In this document: positions 16,362 to 25,800 of the stretch, in pieces | Layout of the letters: every line of letters begins with the position of its first letter | Position numbering within the stretch: position 1 is the first letter of the stretch | Assembly: GCA_021809805.1 (NCBI GenBank) | Contig: JAJZKA010000019.1 | Coordinates: 1-35,648, forward strand | DNA: 35,648 bases | Source: Actinomycetes bacterium | Lineage (GTDB): Bacteria; Actinomycetota; Acidimicrobiia; Acidimicrobiales; Bog-793 | Direction of reading: 5' to 3' | The notes under the pieces: model-generated | What the model saw: the letters and a program-made list of their open reading frames with translations, nothing else | Database searches by the model: none | Told to the model about the DNA's origin: nothing | Position numbers and translations under genes: made by a program

Positions 16362-19300
16362 CTACAACGCAGGCGGCCGCAGGTCGACCCTCAACTCCGC
16401 GGCGAGCGCCTTTGCACGCTCTGGTCCGAACTTGACCAGGAGATGGTCGATCAGATCCTCCTGTCTGACCTGGCCGAACACCAGCCTGTAGATGGCCAAG
16501 CCGTTCAATAGGCGCTCAAGCCGCTCGATTTCGCGGCTGAAGGGCAGCACGAAGATGTGCCGCTCGACGGTGGCGCCGCCATCCACCTCGTATACCCAAA
16601 ACGGCACAAGCCCGCTGTCGTCCGCCTGCTGGTCACAGGCGGCCAGCTTGAAGGCCTCAGCCCAGGGGTCAGCAGCGTCGCTGGCCAGAGCGGATTTGCC
16701 GTGCGCCTGCGCGACGTTCTTGCGGATGGCGTGCCCCTTGTAGCGGTGGACGCGGCCCTCCCGCTGCTCCAGGTCAACTGGATTGGTCGGGAGGTTCCAG
16801 TGCACCACCGCGTGGCAGTAGGGATGGAAGTCGAGCCCCTCTTGGCCGATGGACGTGCTGACGAGCACGAATGGCCAGTACGGCGAGTTGAAGGCTTCAC
16901 GAAGTTGCGTGGCGCGAACGGGCCCGTCTTCGTTGGCCGCGTCGCTCTCACCCTCTTCGTCGGCGAAGCGGCTCGCGTACGCGGTGTAGAGCCGCTGGGT
17001 AGAGAGCTTGAGCTGCCGCTCATCTACCTCGATCGAGGTGTAGCGAGAGCTCGACGAGCGCAGCCGCAGCGCGCGCCACATGCTGTCGGCCACACCAGCT
17101 GCCGCGTCCTCTGCCGGGTGGTGACTGAAGCCTTCCTGCTCCATCAGCATGTGCGCGTGCTCGTCGAGCACAGCCTGGAGATCCCCGTCGATGCAATGGT
17201 GCAGTACCTGGCGCCAGAAGGTCTCGGGGTTCTCCGCTCGTAGCAGCGCGGTGGCCTCAGGCGAATTGAATAGCCCGCGCAGCGCCCACCCAACCTGGGC
17301 AGCCGGCAGCCGCAGGGACATCGCGCCGAGTGGCAGTCCCGTTACGCGTGCGAGGCTGCGCAGCGCGAGAGTGGCCGGCCCTCCCAGCGCATACAGCGCC
17401 GTTACCGCCAGCAGGTCACGGGGTCGTCGTCCAAGCGGTGGATCAAGCGCACCGCAAGCGGTGGCTCTGGCAAGCTCTACATGTGCACGCCAGCCGCTGT
17501 CGGCCGCCGGCGCCTGTGACCAGGCCTCCTCGAGCGCTGGCTCATCCCACCACTCCGGATGCTCTTGGTCGACAAGCACCGGCGCAGCCCAGTACCAGCG
17601 CTCATCCACCGTTGTGCGCTCCCCGGCCGGTTGAGGCAGGCGCTCGAGCAACGGCTCGACGCGTTCCTGGGCCCAGCGCCGCAGCTCGGCGACACCGCCA
17701 CCGGCATGGTCGCGGGCAAACTCACGCGGGTCCGCCGCGGCGGCGAGCGCCACCGACGGGTAGACCAGTGACAGCGCCGGCATCCCTGCGGGGCGTCCTT
17801 GATCGACCGAGAAGTTCAAGCGGTTGCGCTGGCTGGCGCGTCGCTCCGGCGTGTTCACGGCGTCGCGATCTGCCTGGAGTGTGAGCTTGCGGTCGACGAT
17901 GTAGCTCAGCAGTCCGGCTACCGATTTCGGGACCGCCTGCCATGACGAAAACACAAGGCGCTTGGTGAACCCGCCCGGACCGATCTGGCCGTAGGCGCCA
18001 CCAAGCTGGTGATAGGGGAGCGCGGGAGGCACCCACAGCATGCGCCATGCATCACCGTCCACGACGTCCTCGATCAGTTTGCGCAGCCGCGGATTGCCAG
18101 GCTCGATTTCACGGAAGGCGGCGATTGCCTCCTTGTCGAGCAGGAGCTCGCGTGCCGGCTTGACCGTCTCTGCCAGCTCACGCCGCCCCCGTACATCTGC
18201 GTTCGCTTCATCAAGGCGCTCCCGGAACTTGTAACCGTCGAGGAAGTTGAGCAGATACGGAGTGCTCTTCCAGAGCTCGGTCGTGTCTGGTTCCTCGAGG
18301 ATGCCGGCGAGGTCCTCCGCCAGCAGGTAGTGACCGACATCGTAGGGGTGCAAGCGGCATGCTTTGGGCGGCTCGGCGAGCATCGCGTTGAAGCGCCCAC
18401 CGACGCCTATGCGTTCGGTCCGGGCCATGTAGCGGACGACATGACGGCGGATCTCGCCCGCGATCTGACGCAACTGCTCCGGTGACTCCTCTGTGGCAGC
18501 GAACAGAGCCGCCCGATAGCTGCGCAGAATGCCCCGGAGCTCGTCGGCAGCCTCTTTGGAGTCGGCCAGAAACCGGATCGTTGCCAGGAAATCCTCGTGA
18601 TGATCGTCGTCCCCGCCATCGCCGGCGACCGTGAGGCCACGGTACGGGGTTGCCGACAAAAGCAGCACGCGTGCCTGCTCGCCGGTCTTCGGGCGCGACC
18701 AGCGAAACAGCGTCTGCGCGAGCGCGGCCGCCTCACTTTCTGGATCATCGCCGAGCAGATGTCGGAAGCGCTGGAACTCGTCGAGGATGACAAGGCCTGG
18801 TTTCAGAGCGTCGATTCCGGCGGCTGACATGATCCCTCGCAGCTCGGAGATGAGCTGGTTGCGCCGTCGATTCTGCTCATCCGGAATGTGCTTGCGCGCG
18901 TAGCGGAACTCCTCACAGAGCTCATCAAAGCGCTCTCTTAGGGTCTGTCCGCCAGCTTTCGCTTGGCCGCGATCCTCACTGGTCAGCCTGTACTCGAACC
19001 GATTCATGATCGTTTGGTCGACGGCATCTTTGTCAAACGCCTTCAGCGCGGCGCGGAAGGCCCGCACATCGCGGGCCGTTGCCTGCAGAACGTTCATCGG
19101 TCCGGTGCCTGTGCCGATCGCCCATACCTGCTGGAGCATCCAGTAGAGGAGCACGCGCTCGTCTTTGATACCGGCGCCGGCCGTCCTGCTCAAGGACGTC
19201 CCAGGGGTGAGGGCGATGATGTTGATCGGCCCCAACGACCGCACGTCCCGCGCCAGCATCGCCAACCGCCCGGTGAGCGTAACTCCGTCGTCGGTGATCT

Positions 19301-19568
19301 GCAGCTTGCGGATGTTCTGGCGCGCAATCTCGCTGTTTGAGCAGACGTAGATGATGTCGATCCGCTTCACGCCATCCCGCTGCAGCCGCTCGATCGCCTT
19401 CGCCATGATCCCGCGAGCCACCAGTGTCTTTCCGAGTCCCACCTCGTCCGCGACCAGGAAGCGATTTGAACCTGCGGGGTCGAACAGCTGCTTGAACGCG
19501 TACTCCACGGTTGCCAGCTGGAACTTCTTCAGCTCGCGCAGAATCCCGTCGGCTTTGAACTGGCTCAT
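16362..19568 (-). CDS. large SNF2-like SF2 helicase of a DUF6361-PLD-helicase operon
   Basis: A 1068-residue superfamily 2 helicase. Walker A is VADEVGLGKT (residues 39-48), motif Ia-like YVCSNSEIARQN follows, motif II is LVILDEFQRF (about 259-268, so DEFQ rather than DEAH), and motif III is LLLSATPYRG (303-312). RecA2 begins with KRLVFSSWQAVPKSV (about 536) and ends with GQEGLDFHPYCHAVVHWNLP and DLEQREGRVHRYKGHA (about 905-945). Two long insertions, about 200 residues between motifs I and II and about 350 inside RecA2, set it apart from ordinary Snf2 proteins. It probably translocates on dsDNA. Its ATG at 19568 overlaps the PLD gene TGA as ATGA; an alternative ATG at 19604 has AGGAG only 2 bp away. 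It is the last gene of the operon, which lies back-to-back with DISARM. Confidence 0.88.
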   Translation of the reverse strand: MSQFKADGILRELKKFQLATVEYAFKQLFDPAGSNRFLVADEVGLGKTLVARGIMAKAIERLQRDGVKRIDIIYVCSNSEIARQNIRKLQITDDGVTLTGRLAMLARDVRSLGPINIIALTPGTSLSRTAGAGIKDERVLLYWMLQQVWAIGTGTGPMNVLQATARDVRAFRAALKAFDKDAVDQTIMNRFEYRLTSEDRGQAKAGGQTLRERFDELCEEFRYARKHIPDEQNRRRNQLISELRGIMSAAGIDALKPGLVILDEFQRFRHLLGDDPESEAAALAQTLFRWSRPKTGEQARVLLLSATPYRGLTVAGDGGDDDHHEDFLATIRFLADSKEAADELRGILRSYRAALFAATEESPEQLRQIAGEIRRHVVRYMARTERIGVGGRFNAMLAEPPKACRLHPYDVGHYLLAEDLAGILEEPDTTELWKSTPYLLNFLDGYKFRERLDEANADVRGRRELAETVKPARELLLDKEAIAAFREIEPGNPRLRKLIEDVVDGDAWRMLWVPPALPYHQLGGAYGQIGPGGFTKRLVFSSWQAVPKSVAGLLSYIVDRKLTLQADRDAVNTPERRASQRNRLNFSVDQGRPAGMPALSLVYPSVALAAAADPREFARDHAGGGVAELRRWAQERVEPLLERLPQPAGERTTVDERWYWAAPVLVDQEHPEWWDEPALEEAWSQAPAADSGWRAHVELARATACGALDPPLGRRPRDLLAVTALYALGGPATLALRSLARVTGLPLGAMSLRLPAAQVGWALRGLFNSPEATALLRAENPETFWRQVLHHCIDGDLQAVLDEHAHMLMEQEGFSHHPAEDAAAGVADSMWRALRLRSSSSRYTSIEVDERQLKLSTQRLYTAYASRFADEEGESDAANEDGPVRATQLREAFNSPYWPFVLVSTSIGQEGLDFHPYCHAVVHWNLPTNPVDLEQREGRVHRYKGHAIRKNVAQAHGKSALASDAADPWAEAFKLAACDQQADDSGLVPFWVYEVDGGATVERHIFVLPFSREIERLERLLNGLAIYRLVFGQVRQEDLIDHLLVKFGPERAKALAAELRVDLRPPAL

Positions 19569-21403
19569 GCTCGCGCCGCCCTTGCCGCACGGATCGTTTC
19601 CCATAGCTCCTCGAGGCCCACTGGCAGCAGCTCTTGGTCGTCACCTGCCGCCCGCCGAAGGTCGTCGATCAGGCGACCAACCTCATCGAGCCGCTCAGGT
19701 TCGCGACGCAGGGCACGCAGCATGGGCTCAAGCAGCGGAACATCGAGGCCGCTGGCGGAGCGTGCGGCCACGCCCCTGCTGTTACCGGCTAAGTCATCGC
19801 GCTGGTCTAGGAAACGGTCAACATCCCCGCCACGGGCAAGCAGGATCAGTATGAACCTCGATAGCAGCGTTGGGTCAGACAGCATCTGCGCTGTGATCTC
19901 CTCGGCCCGTCCGGCGGGCAGCCCGGCCACCGGGAGCTTGACAACGACCTCAAGCGGCCGGGGATCGACCCCTGTCGCCGTGAGTCGCAGCGCGAAGAAG
20001 GGCGTGACCGCTACGAACTCGCTGGCGGGGAATACGCACGCTGGTCTCAGCTCGGGCTTCACCCTCTGGAACAACTGTTGCGAGAGAGGCCTGGCCTCGA
20101 CGCTCACGCCCGTTATCGCCGCCTCAGGAGCGCAGTCCAAGGACATCCTCCACAGCTCGGCCTCAGGCTCCACCCGCGCGCTGAGGCCACCCGTCGCCAG
20201 CTTGTGAGCGGCCCGCTCGAGCTTGCGGGCCACCTCCGCCATGGGATCCGGCTCGATCGGCTCACCTGGCTGGAACGGGCGAAGCAGCCCAGCGTCATCG
20301 AGCCCTGCCCGCACGGCATCGATACCCAGCTTGCCGCTCGGTCCCTCCAGCTCTACGACGAACTCAACGTTCCGCTCAAAGGCTGCCTCGGTGGCGTTGG
20401 CTGAGCCCACCCAGACCACGGTGCGCCGGGCGCGCCTACCGATGAACAGCTTCGCGTGCAGCCCGGTGAGGCTGTGTGCGGACCCCAGATCGGCCCCGCC
20501 CGAATCACCGTCTCCCGTGGTCATGGCATCTTCGAACGCGTAGACCTCGGCCAGCCTGTCGGTGACGCCTGTTGCGAGGCCCGCGAGGGTGTCAAAGCGG
20601 CTGATGAGCAAGATCTCATCCACGTCGCGACCAATCCGCTCAAGGGCTTCTGCTGATGCGAATGGGCTCACCACCAGCAACCGTCGCGCGTCACCCACGA
20701 CCCAATCCGGCGCGTGACCATCCAGAGCATGAAACTTGATGGTGTCGAACCCGTCGGGGAGCGTCCACTGCACGCGGAGAGCTTCACGACTCATGCGTTT
20801 GGCACGCTCCCTCGCCGCGATGGGTGGATCGGCGCCGGCGGCACGAGCCCATTCCGGCAGGTGAGCAATGAACTTGCTCAACGCCGCGTTGTCCTGGCTT
20901 GGACGCTTGCGTTCGAGCAGCCGTCCCTCGAGCGTCAGCGCAGCATCCCAGGACGAGTCGAAGGTGAGGTTTCTGGTCAGTACGACAAGCCGGTATAGGA
21001 CGGCCTCGCCTGCGTACTCGGGCGAGAATCGCAACAGCCAGATCTTCGGGTGAAAGACCGCCCCGAGCTTGGGTGGTGTGACTGGGTGAACGGAGTCCTC
21101 GAGGTAGGTGAGCAGCTGCAGGTGACGGGCCGGTACCCGCGTTGCGCCCGCGTGGCAGTAAAGCGAGATCCGGCGTGCGTTCTCCCGCAGCGCCGCCAGC
21201 AGCGCAAAGGGGTTCTCGAGAGGTTCGCCGTCGTGTCCCATCCACGGCAGCGTGGTCGCGGCGAGCGGGACGTGAAGCAGCGCCAGCAGGTCGAGCGTGT
21301 AGGTCGTGCCGATCGCCTCATCGAGCCGGTACGCGCAGTCTTGATCCCCGGGCGGCGCGAGGATGTCAGACAGCAGCCGTCGGTCTGCCGGCGCGAGCGT
21401 CAC
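19565..21403 (-). CDS. phospholipase D-like (PLD) nuclease-type protein
   Basis: A 612-residue protein with two PLD-type half-sites. The first is VFHPKIWLLRF (H118, K120) with VLTRNLTFDSSWD (N145); the second is GLHAKLFIGR (H316, K318) with VWVGSANATEAAFERNVEF (S334, N336). In both, the Asp of the classical HxKx4D is replaced by Arg, as in several defence-associated PLD families. Such proteins cut nucleic acid phosphodiesters through a phosphohistidine. The C-terminal 250 residues are of unknown fold. The start is GTG 21403, overlapping the DUF6361 stop as GTGA, and its own stop overlaps the helicase start. Tight coupling to the helicase suggests a translocase-nuclease complex; nuclease activity is inferred from motifs only. 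Confidence 0.85.
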   Translation of the reverse strand: MTLAPADRRLLSDILAPPGDQDCAYRLDEAIGTTYTLDLLALLHVPLAATTLPWMGHDGEPLENPFALLAALRENARRISLYCHAGATRVPARHLQLLTYLEDSVHPVTPPKLGAVFHPKIWLLRFSPEYAGEAVLYRLVVLTRNLTFDSSWDAALTLEGRLLERKRPSQDNAALSKFIAHLPEWARAAGADPPIAARERAKRMSREALRVQWTLPDGFDTIKFHALDGHAPDWVVGDARRLLVVSPFASAEALERIGRDVDEILLISRFDTLAGLATGVTDRLAEVYAFEDAMTTGDGDSGGADLGSAHSLTGLHAKLFIGRRARRTVVWVGSANATEAAFERNVEFVVELEGPSGKLGIDAVRAGLDDAGLLRPFQPGEPIEPDPMAEVARKLERAAHKLATGGLSARVEPEAELWRMSLDCAPEAAITGVSVEARPLSQQLFQRVKPELRPACVFPASEFVAVTPFFALRLTATGVDPRPLEVVVKLPVAGLPAGRAEEITAQMLSDPTLLSRFILILLARGGDVDRFLDQRDDLAGNSRGVAARSASGLDVPLLEPMLRALRREPERLDEVGRLIDDLRRAAGDDQELLPVGLEELWETIRAARAARA

Positions 21404-22611
21404 CCGGGCCTCGGCTCGAGGATGTCGAGTATCTGTCGCTGCGCACTCCGCCAGCGGTAGGAGAGCTGCTGCGCGCCTGCGGCGCCCCGCCAGGTTTCCC
21501 GCGCCGCGTCATAGACAAGCCGAGCCTTTGGGCCCTTCACGTCCCACTCACGCCCGCGGATCAGCTCACGCGCGGCATCCCTCGCGCATCCCTCGCGCGG
21601 GTCAGCGGTGAGCTGGAACCAAGCTTCGATGAACGTGCGAGTCTTCGGCGTGAAGTTGCACCCGAGCTCATCCAGAAGCACCCATAGCTCCGGCAGTGGC
21701 GTGGCGGAGCGATCCTCGTGGGCCTCGGTCACTGCCCAAGCCTCAAGTTTGTTGCGGTACTCCTCCTCCAGATCCTCGCTGCCTGTGGCCACGGCGAGCA
21801 TGTGGTTATAGAGCAGAGCCGCGCCGTGCATGGTCTGTGAGACCCGTCGCGCGAACGCCACTATCCGGCGCTGTTCAGCCGTCGCGTCGTCGAGCATGAG
21901 CTCCCACGGAAAATCGGTCGGCTCCCACGGCCGCGAACGCTCGACCAGCGTTGCAAGCAGCGTCTGTCCGCAGGTCTGGCGTACCCGATCCCGTAGATAC
22001 TCGCCCTCTTGGCTCGTGAGCGCAAGCGAGACCTCCGTTGGCCACCGTTCAGGCGGGTCGGGCAGGCTGCTATGCCACCAAGACGCGTACTGGATGAGCT
22101 GGTTGTCGTCGTCGAGCACTGCGGCCACCGCACCCTGGCTTACGCTTCGCGCCCACTGCTCGCGGGTGCCTTCGACCGTGCGGATCCCCCATCTGCGCAG
22201 GCCCTGCCAGTAGATGATGCTCGGGACCTGCTGCAGTTTCGCGCGGGAGCGTGAGCCGATGACACCATCGACCTCGCCGGCGTCGATCAGGCTTTGAATC
22301 AGCCGAAGCTCACGCTGGCGCGCGCGCTCGAGCACATCTGTGCTGCCCGTATACAGGCGCTCGACATCCCGGAACAGCCACGGCACGAACACGAAGTAAC
22401 GCGCTCGCTGCTGCAGCGTGCTGATCCCTGGGAACATCGCGTCAGCGAACGCGTCTCGGATCGTGCCGAGGCCGAGCTCGTCCCGGCTCTCCTTGGTGGC
22501 GAGCAGGTCGAGCAGCTCGAGCGCCCGCTGGCGTTCGGCCTCAGAGAAGTCAAGCCAGCTGAGTACCGACAAGCCGCCCGCTCCCTCGCGACCCAGGGTC
22601 CCTATCCACAC
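21400..22611 (-). CDS. DUF6361-like protein, first gene of PLD-helicase operon
   Basis: A protein of 403 residues from GTG 22611. The N-terminus has VLSWLDFSEAERQRALELLD, then RDELGLGTIRDAFADAMFPG and STLQQRARYFVFVPWLFRD (residues 43-81), a pattern I associate with DUF6361 proteins. The rest is mainly helical, with no catalytic motif I can name. An in-frame TTG at 22572 (after GGGAGCGGGCGGC) is an equally possible start and would leave the inverted repeat at 22615-22638 in the promoter rather than touching the start codon. It couples by GTGA to the PLD gene. Its constant partners suggest a sensor, adaptor or target-recognition subunit, which is inference. Confidence 0.75.
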   Translation of the reverse strand: MWIGTLGREGAGGLSVLSWLDFSEAERQRALELLDLLATKESRDELGLGTIRDAFADAMFPGISTLQQRARYFVFVPWLFRDVERLYTGSTDVLERARQRELRLIQSLIDAGEVDGVIGSRSRAKLQQVPSIIYWQGLRRWGIRTVEGTREQWARSVSQGAVAAVLDDDNQLIQYASWWHSSLPDPPERWPTEVSLALTSQEGEYLRDRVRQTCGQTLLATLVERSRPWEPTDFPWELMLDDATAEQRRIVAFARRVSQTMHGAALLYNHMLAVATGSEDLEEEYRNKLEAWAVTEAHEDRSATPLPELWVLLDELGCNFTPKTRTFIEAWFQLTADPREGCARDAARELIRGREWDVKGPKARLVYDAARETWRGAAGAQQLSYRWRSAQRQILDILEPRPG

Positions 22612-22814
22612 CGACGTTCAACAGGGGCAGTTTGAACGAAGTCACCGCGCTTCGCCAACACCACTCTGATCGCCGCCAGCCGGCCACCTCACAGCCCCCA
22701 TCGGAGGTCCAGCCGCGCGACACCCAGCATCAGATCCGCGTCCGCGGTTAGCATTCCCTGGCACGTCGTGCACGGGAGCCCAACGTACGTGCTCGTGTCC
22801 CGTGTCGGCTGTAT
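22612..22814. promoter_or_regulatory. divergent control region between the DUF6361 operon and DISARM
   Basis: This 203-bp spacer separates the two back-to-back defence operons. A perfect inverted repeat, CGTTCAA (22615-22621) and TTGAACG (22632-22638) with a 10-bp spacer, lies against the DUF6361 end. Nearer drmD are GCACG-T-CGTGC (22761-22771) and a wider pair GCACGT/ACGTGC (22761-22766 with 22787-22792). No convincing -35/-10 or Shine-Dalgarno precedes drmD. The layout suggests shared regulation of both operons. Confidence 0.45.
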
Positions 22815-25800
22815 GTGATGACCGTCGACACGCCTTGGACCCACGCCCCTGGGGTGCTCCCTGAAGAGCTTCCGGTCCCTGGCGACCTCGTGCAGGTACG
22901 CTCTCGCCGCTGGCTTGTCGATGCGGTTGAGCTTCCGGCCGAAGCGACCCCGGAGAGCGTGGCCGTGGGGCCGGCGCGAGCGACCGTGATGTGCCTTGCC
23001 TGCGCCGAGGACGACGCCCAGGGCGAGGAGCTGAGCGTCTACTGGGAGTACGAGCCAGATCGCCGGATCGTTCGATCGGAGGGCTGGGAACGCGTCGGTG
23101 ACCGTGGCTTCGACGACCCCCGGACGTTTGCGGCGTTTCTGAACACGCTGCGCTGGAGCAGCGTGACGGCGACCGACTCGAACCTCTTTCAGGCTCCGTT
23201 TCGGGCAGGCATCAAGATCGACGCCTACCAGATGGAGCCGCTGCGCAAGGCGCTGCGCCTGCCGCGCGTCAACCTGTTCATCGCCGACGACACGGGGCTC
23301 GGCAAGACGATCGAGGCGGGTCTGATCGCCCGTGAGCTGCTGTTGCGCAAACGCTGCAAGACGATCGTCGTCGCGGCGCCACCGTCGGTGCTCGAGCAGT
23401 GGCAGGCCGAGCTCGACGAGCGCTTCGGGCTGACGTTTGAGATCCTCGACCGCGCCTACGTCGCGCGTGTCCGACGCGAACGCGGCTTTGGCGTCAACCC
23501 GTGGGCCACACACAGCCGGTTCCTGGTATCCCACAACCTGCTGATCGACCCTGCTTACGCCGACCCGATGCGCGCGTGGCTTGGCGAGCTCGCCCCGGGC
23601 AGCCTGCTGATCTTGGATGAGGCACACCATGCCGCGCCCTCGAGCGGGGGGCGCTACGGCATTGAGACGAAGCTCACTCGCGCCGTCCGCGATCTCAGCG
23701 GGCGCTTTGAGCACCGCCTGTTTCTGTCGGCCACACCACACAACGGGCATTCCAACAGCTTCTCGACGCTGCTCGAGCTGCTTGACCCGTATCGCTTCAC
23801 CCGCGGGGTGAAGATCAAGGGCAAGCGTGACCTCGAGGCGGTCATGGTACGCCGTCTCAAGGAGGACATCCGCTCGATCCAGGGCGGATTTCCGCAGCGC
23901 GAGGTGGTGCGCATCGCGATCGCCGGCCTGCCGGCAGATCAACCTGAGCTGCTGCTCTCCCGTCTCCTTGACGACTATCGCGACGTTCACGAGCAGCGCT
24001 TCGCGCAAGCGTCCAAGCGCGCCCAGGCGAGCGCGGGCCTGCTGGTTGTCGGGTTGCAGCAACGCCTGCTCTCCTCGATCGAGGCATTCGCCCAGAGCCT
24101 GGAGGTGCACCGGCGCGCGATCGAACGTCGCACCACGCGCGAGGTCACAGACCTCGACGAAGCTCCCGACGCACCGGCCCCGCCCCCACCGCGTCCGGAC
24201 CCGGACCTGACGACGACCCCCGGACCCGATGACGAGCTGCCGGGAGACACCGACGAGGAGCTGCTTTTTGCCGAGCAGCAGGCGATCGCGGCCGCAACTG
24301 TAGGCGTCGAGGCTGAGCTCGCGGCCGAGTCCGCGTCTGAGGCCAGAGCCCGCGACGCGCGCCGCCTCGCGCTGCTCGATCAGATGCAGGCACTCGCCGA
24401 CCGCGCACGCGGCCTGCCGGACGCCAAGGCGCTTCATCTCATCGACTGGATCCGGGAGCACATGTGCCCGGGGCTCCCGGCCTACGGAGAGCGCCCCGCA
24501 GGCAAGATCGCACCTGTCTGGAACGACCGCCGCGTGCTGATCTTCACCGAGAGCCGCGAGGGCACGAAACGCTGGCTGCAGCAGATCCTGGAGCAGGCGA
24601 TCGCCTACACCGACCGGGCTGGCGAGCGGATCGAGGTGATCACCGGACTGACGAGCGGACCACGCCGCCAGGAGATTCAGCGGCGTTTCAACACCCCGCC
24701 AGCCGAGGATCCGCTGCGGATTCTGATCGCCACCGACGCCGCCAGAGAGGGCCTCAACTTCCAGGCCCACTGCGCGGACCTGTTCCACTTTGACCTGCCT
24801 TGGAACCCCGGGAGGATCGAGCAGCGCAACGGACGTATCGACCGCAAGCTCCAGCCCGCCGAGCACGTCCGCTGCCACTACTTCGTGCTGCCGCAGCGCA
24901 GCGAGGACCGCGTGCTCGACGTCCTCGTGCGCAAGACCGAGACGATCCGCCGGGAGCTCGGCAGCCTCTCACAGGTCATCGACGACGAGATCGAGCGCGG
25001 CCTCAGGGACGGCATCCGCCACCGGCATGCGGACCAGATCGCCGAGCAGATCGCGCGCGCCGATCTCCCGCCCGAACGCAAGCAGCTCGTCGGCGAAGAG
25101 CTCGAGGAGGCTCGCGCGCGCCAGGACGAGTTGCGCGACCAGATCGAGAACTGCCGCACCCTGCTCGAGCGCTCCCGCCAATGGGTTTCCTTCGACGAGC
25201 GCGCGTTTCGCGACGCGCTCTCCCGTTCACTGGAGTTGCTCGGCGCCGAGCCGCTCGAGCAGGAGGCTACGCACACACCCAGCGGCCCGCGACAGTGGCG
25301 CTTTCCAGCGCTTGACCGCCGCGCCGGCGCCGACCCAACCTGGGCTGCCACGCTCGACACGCTGCGCACCCCCCGCCCGCGCGACGAGAAGCTGCTTGAC
25401 TGGCGCCGCCAGGCGCCTGTGCGGCCGGTCGTCTTTGAGGATCAGGGGATCCTCACCGAGGACACCGTGCACCTCCATCTGGAACAGCGCGTCGCGCAGC
25501 GCCTGCTCGGCCGCTTCCGCGCCCAGGGGTTCATCCACCACGATCTCTCACGCGCCTGTCTGGCGCAGGTCGCCGACTCGATTCCGCGGGTCGTCCTGCT
25601 CGGCCGCCTGACCCTCTACGGGCGCGGCGCCGAGCGCTTGCACGAGGTTCTGCTGGCGGTCGCCGCCCGCTGGAGCGACCCGGACCGCCGCGACGGGCCG
25701 CTTTCCCCATACGCCCGTGAGGCCGAGCAGCGCGCGCTCGAGCTGCTCGACGCTTCGCTTGCCCGCGAACGTGACTCGGCGAGCGCCCAGGCACCACCCG

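Noticed and set aside
22689-24878. 729-residue open frame antisense to drmD
   Set aside because: It is fully opposite a well-supported helicase gene, has no recognisable motif, and long antisense frames are expected in GC-rich DNA.
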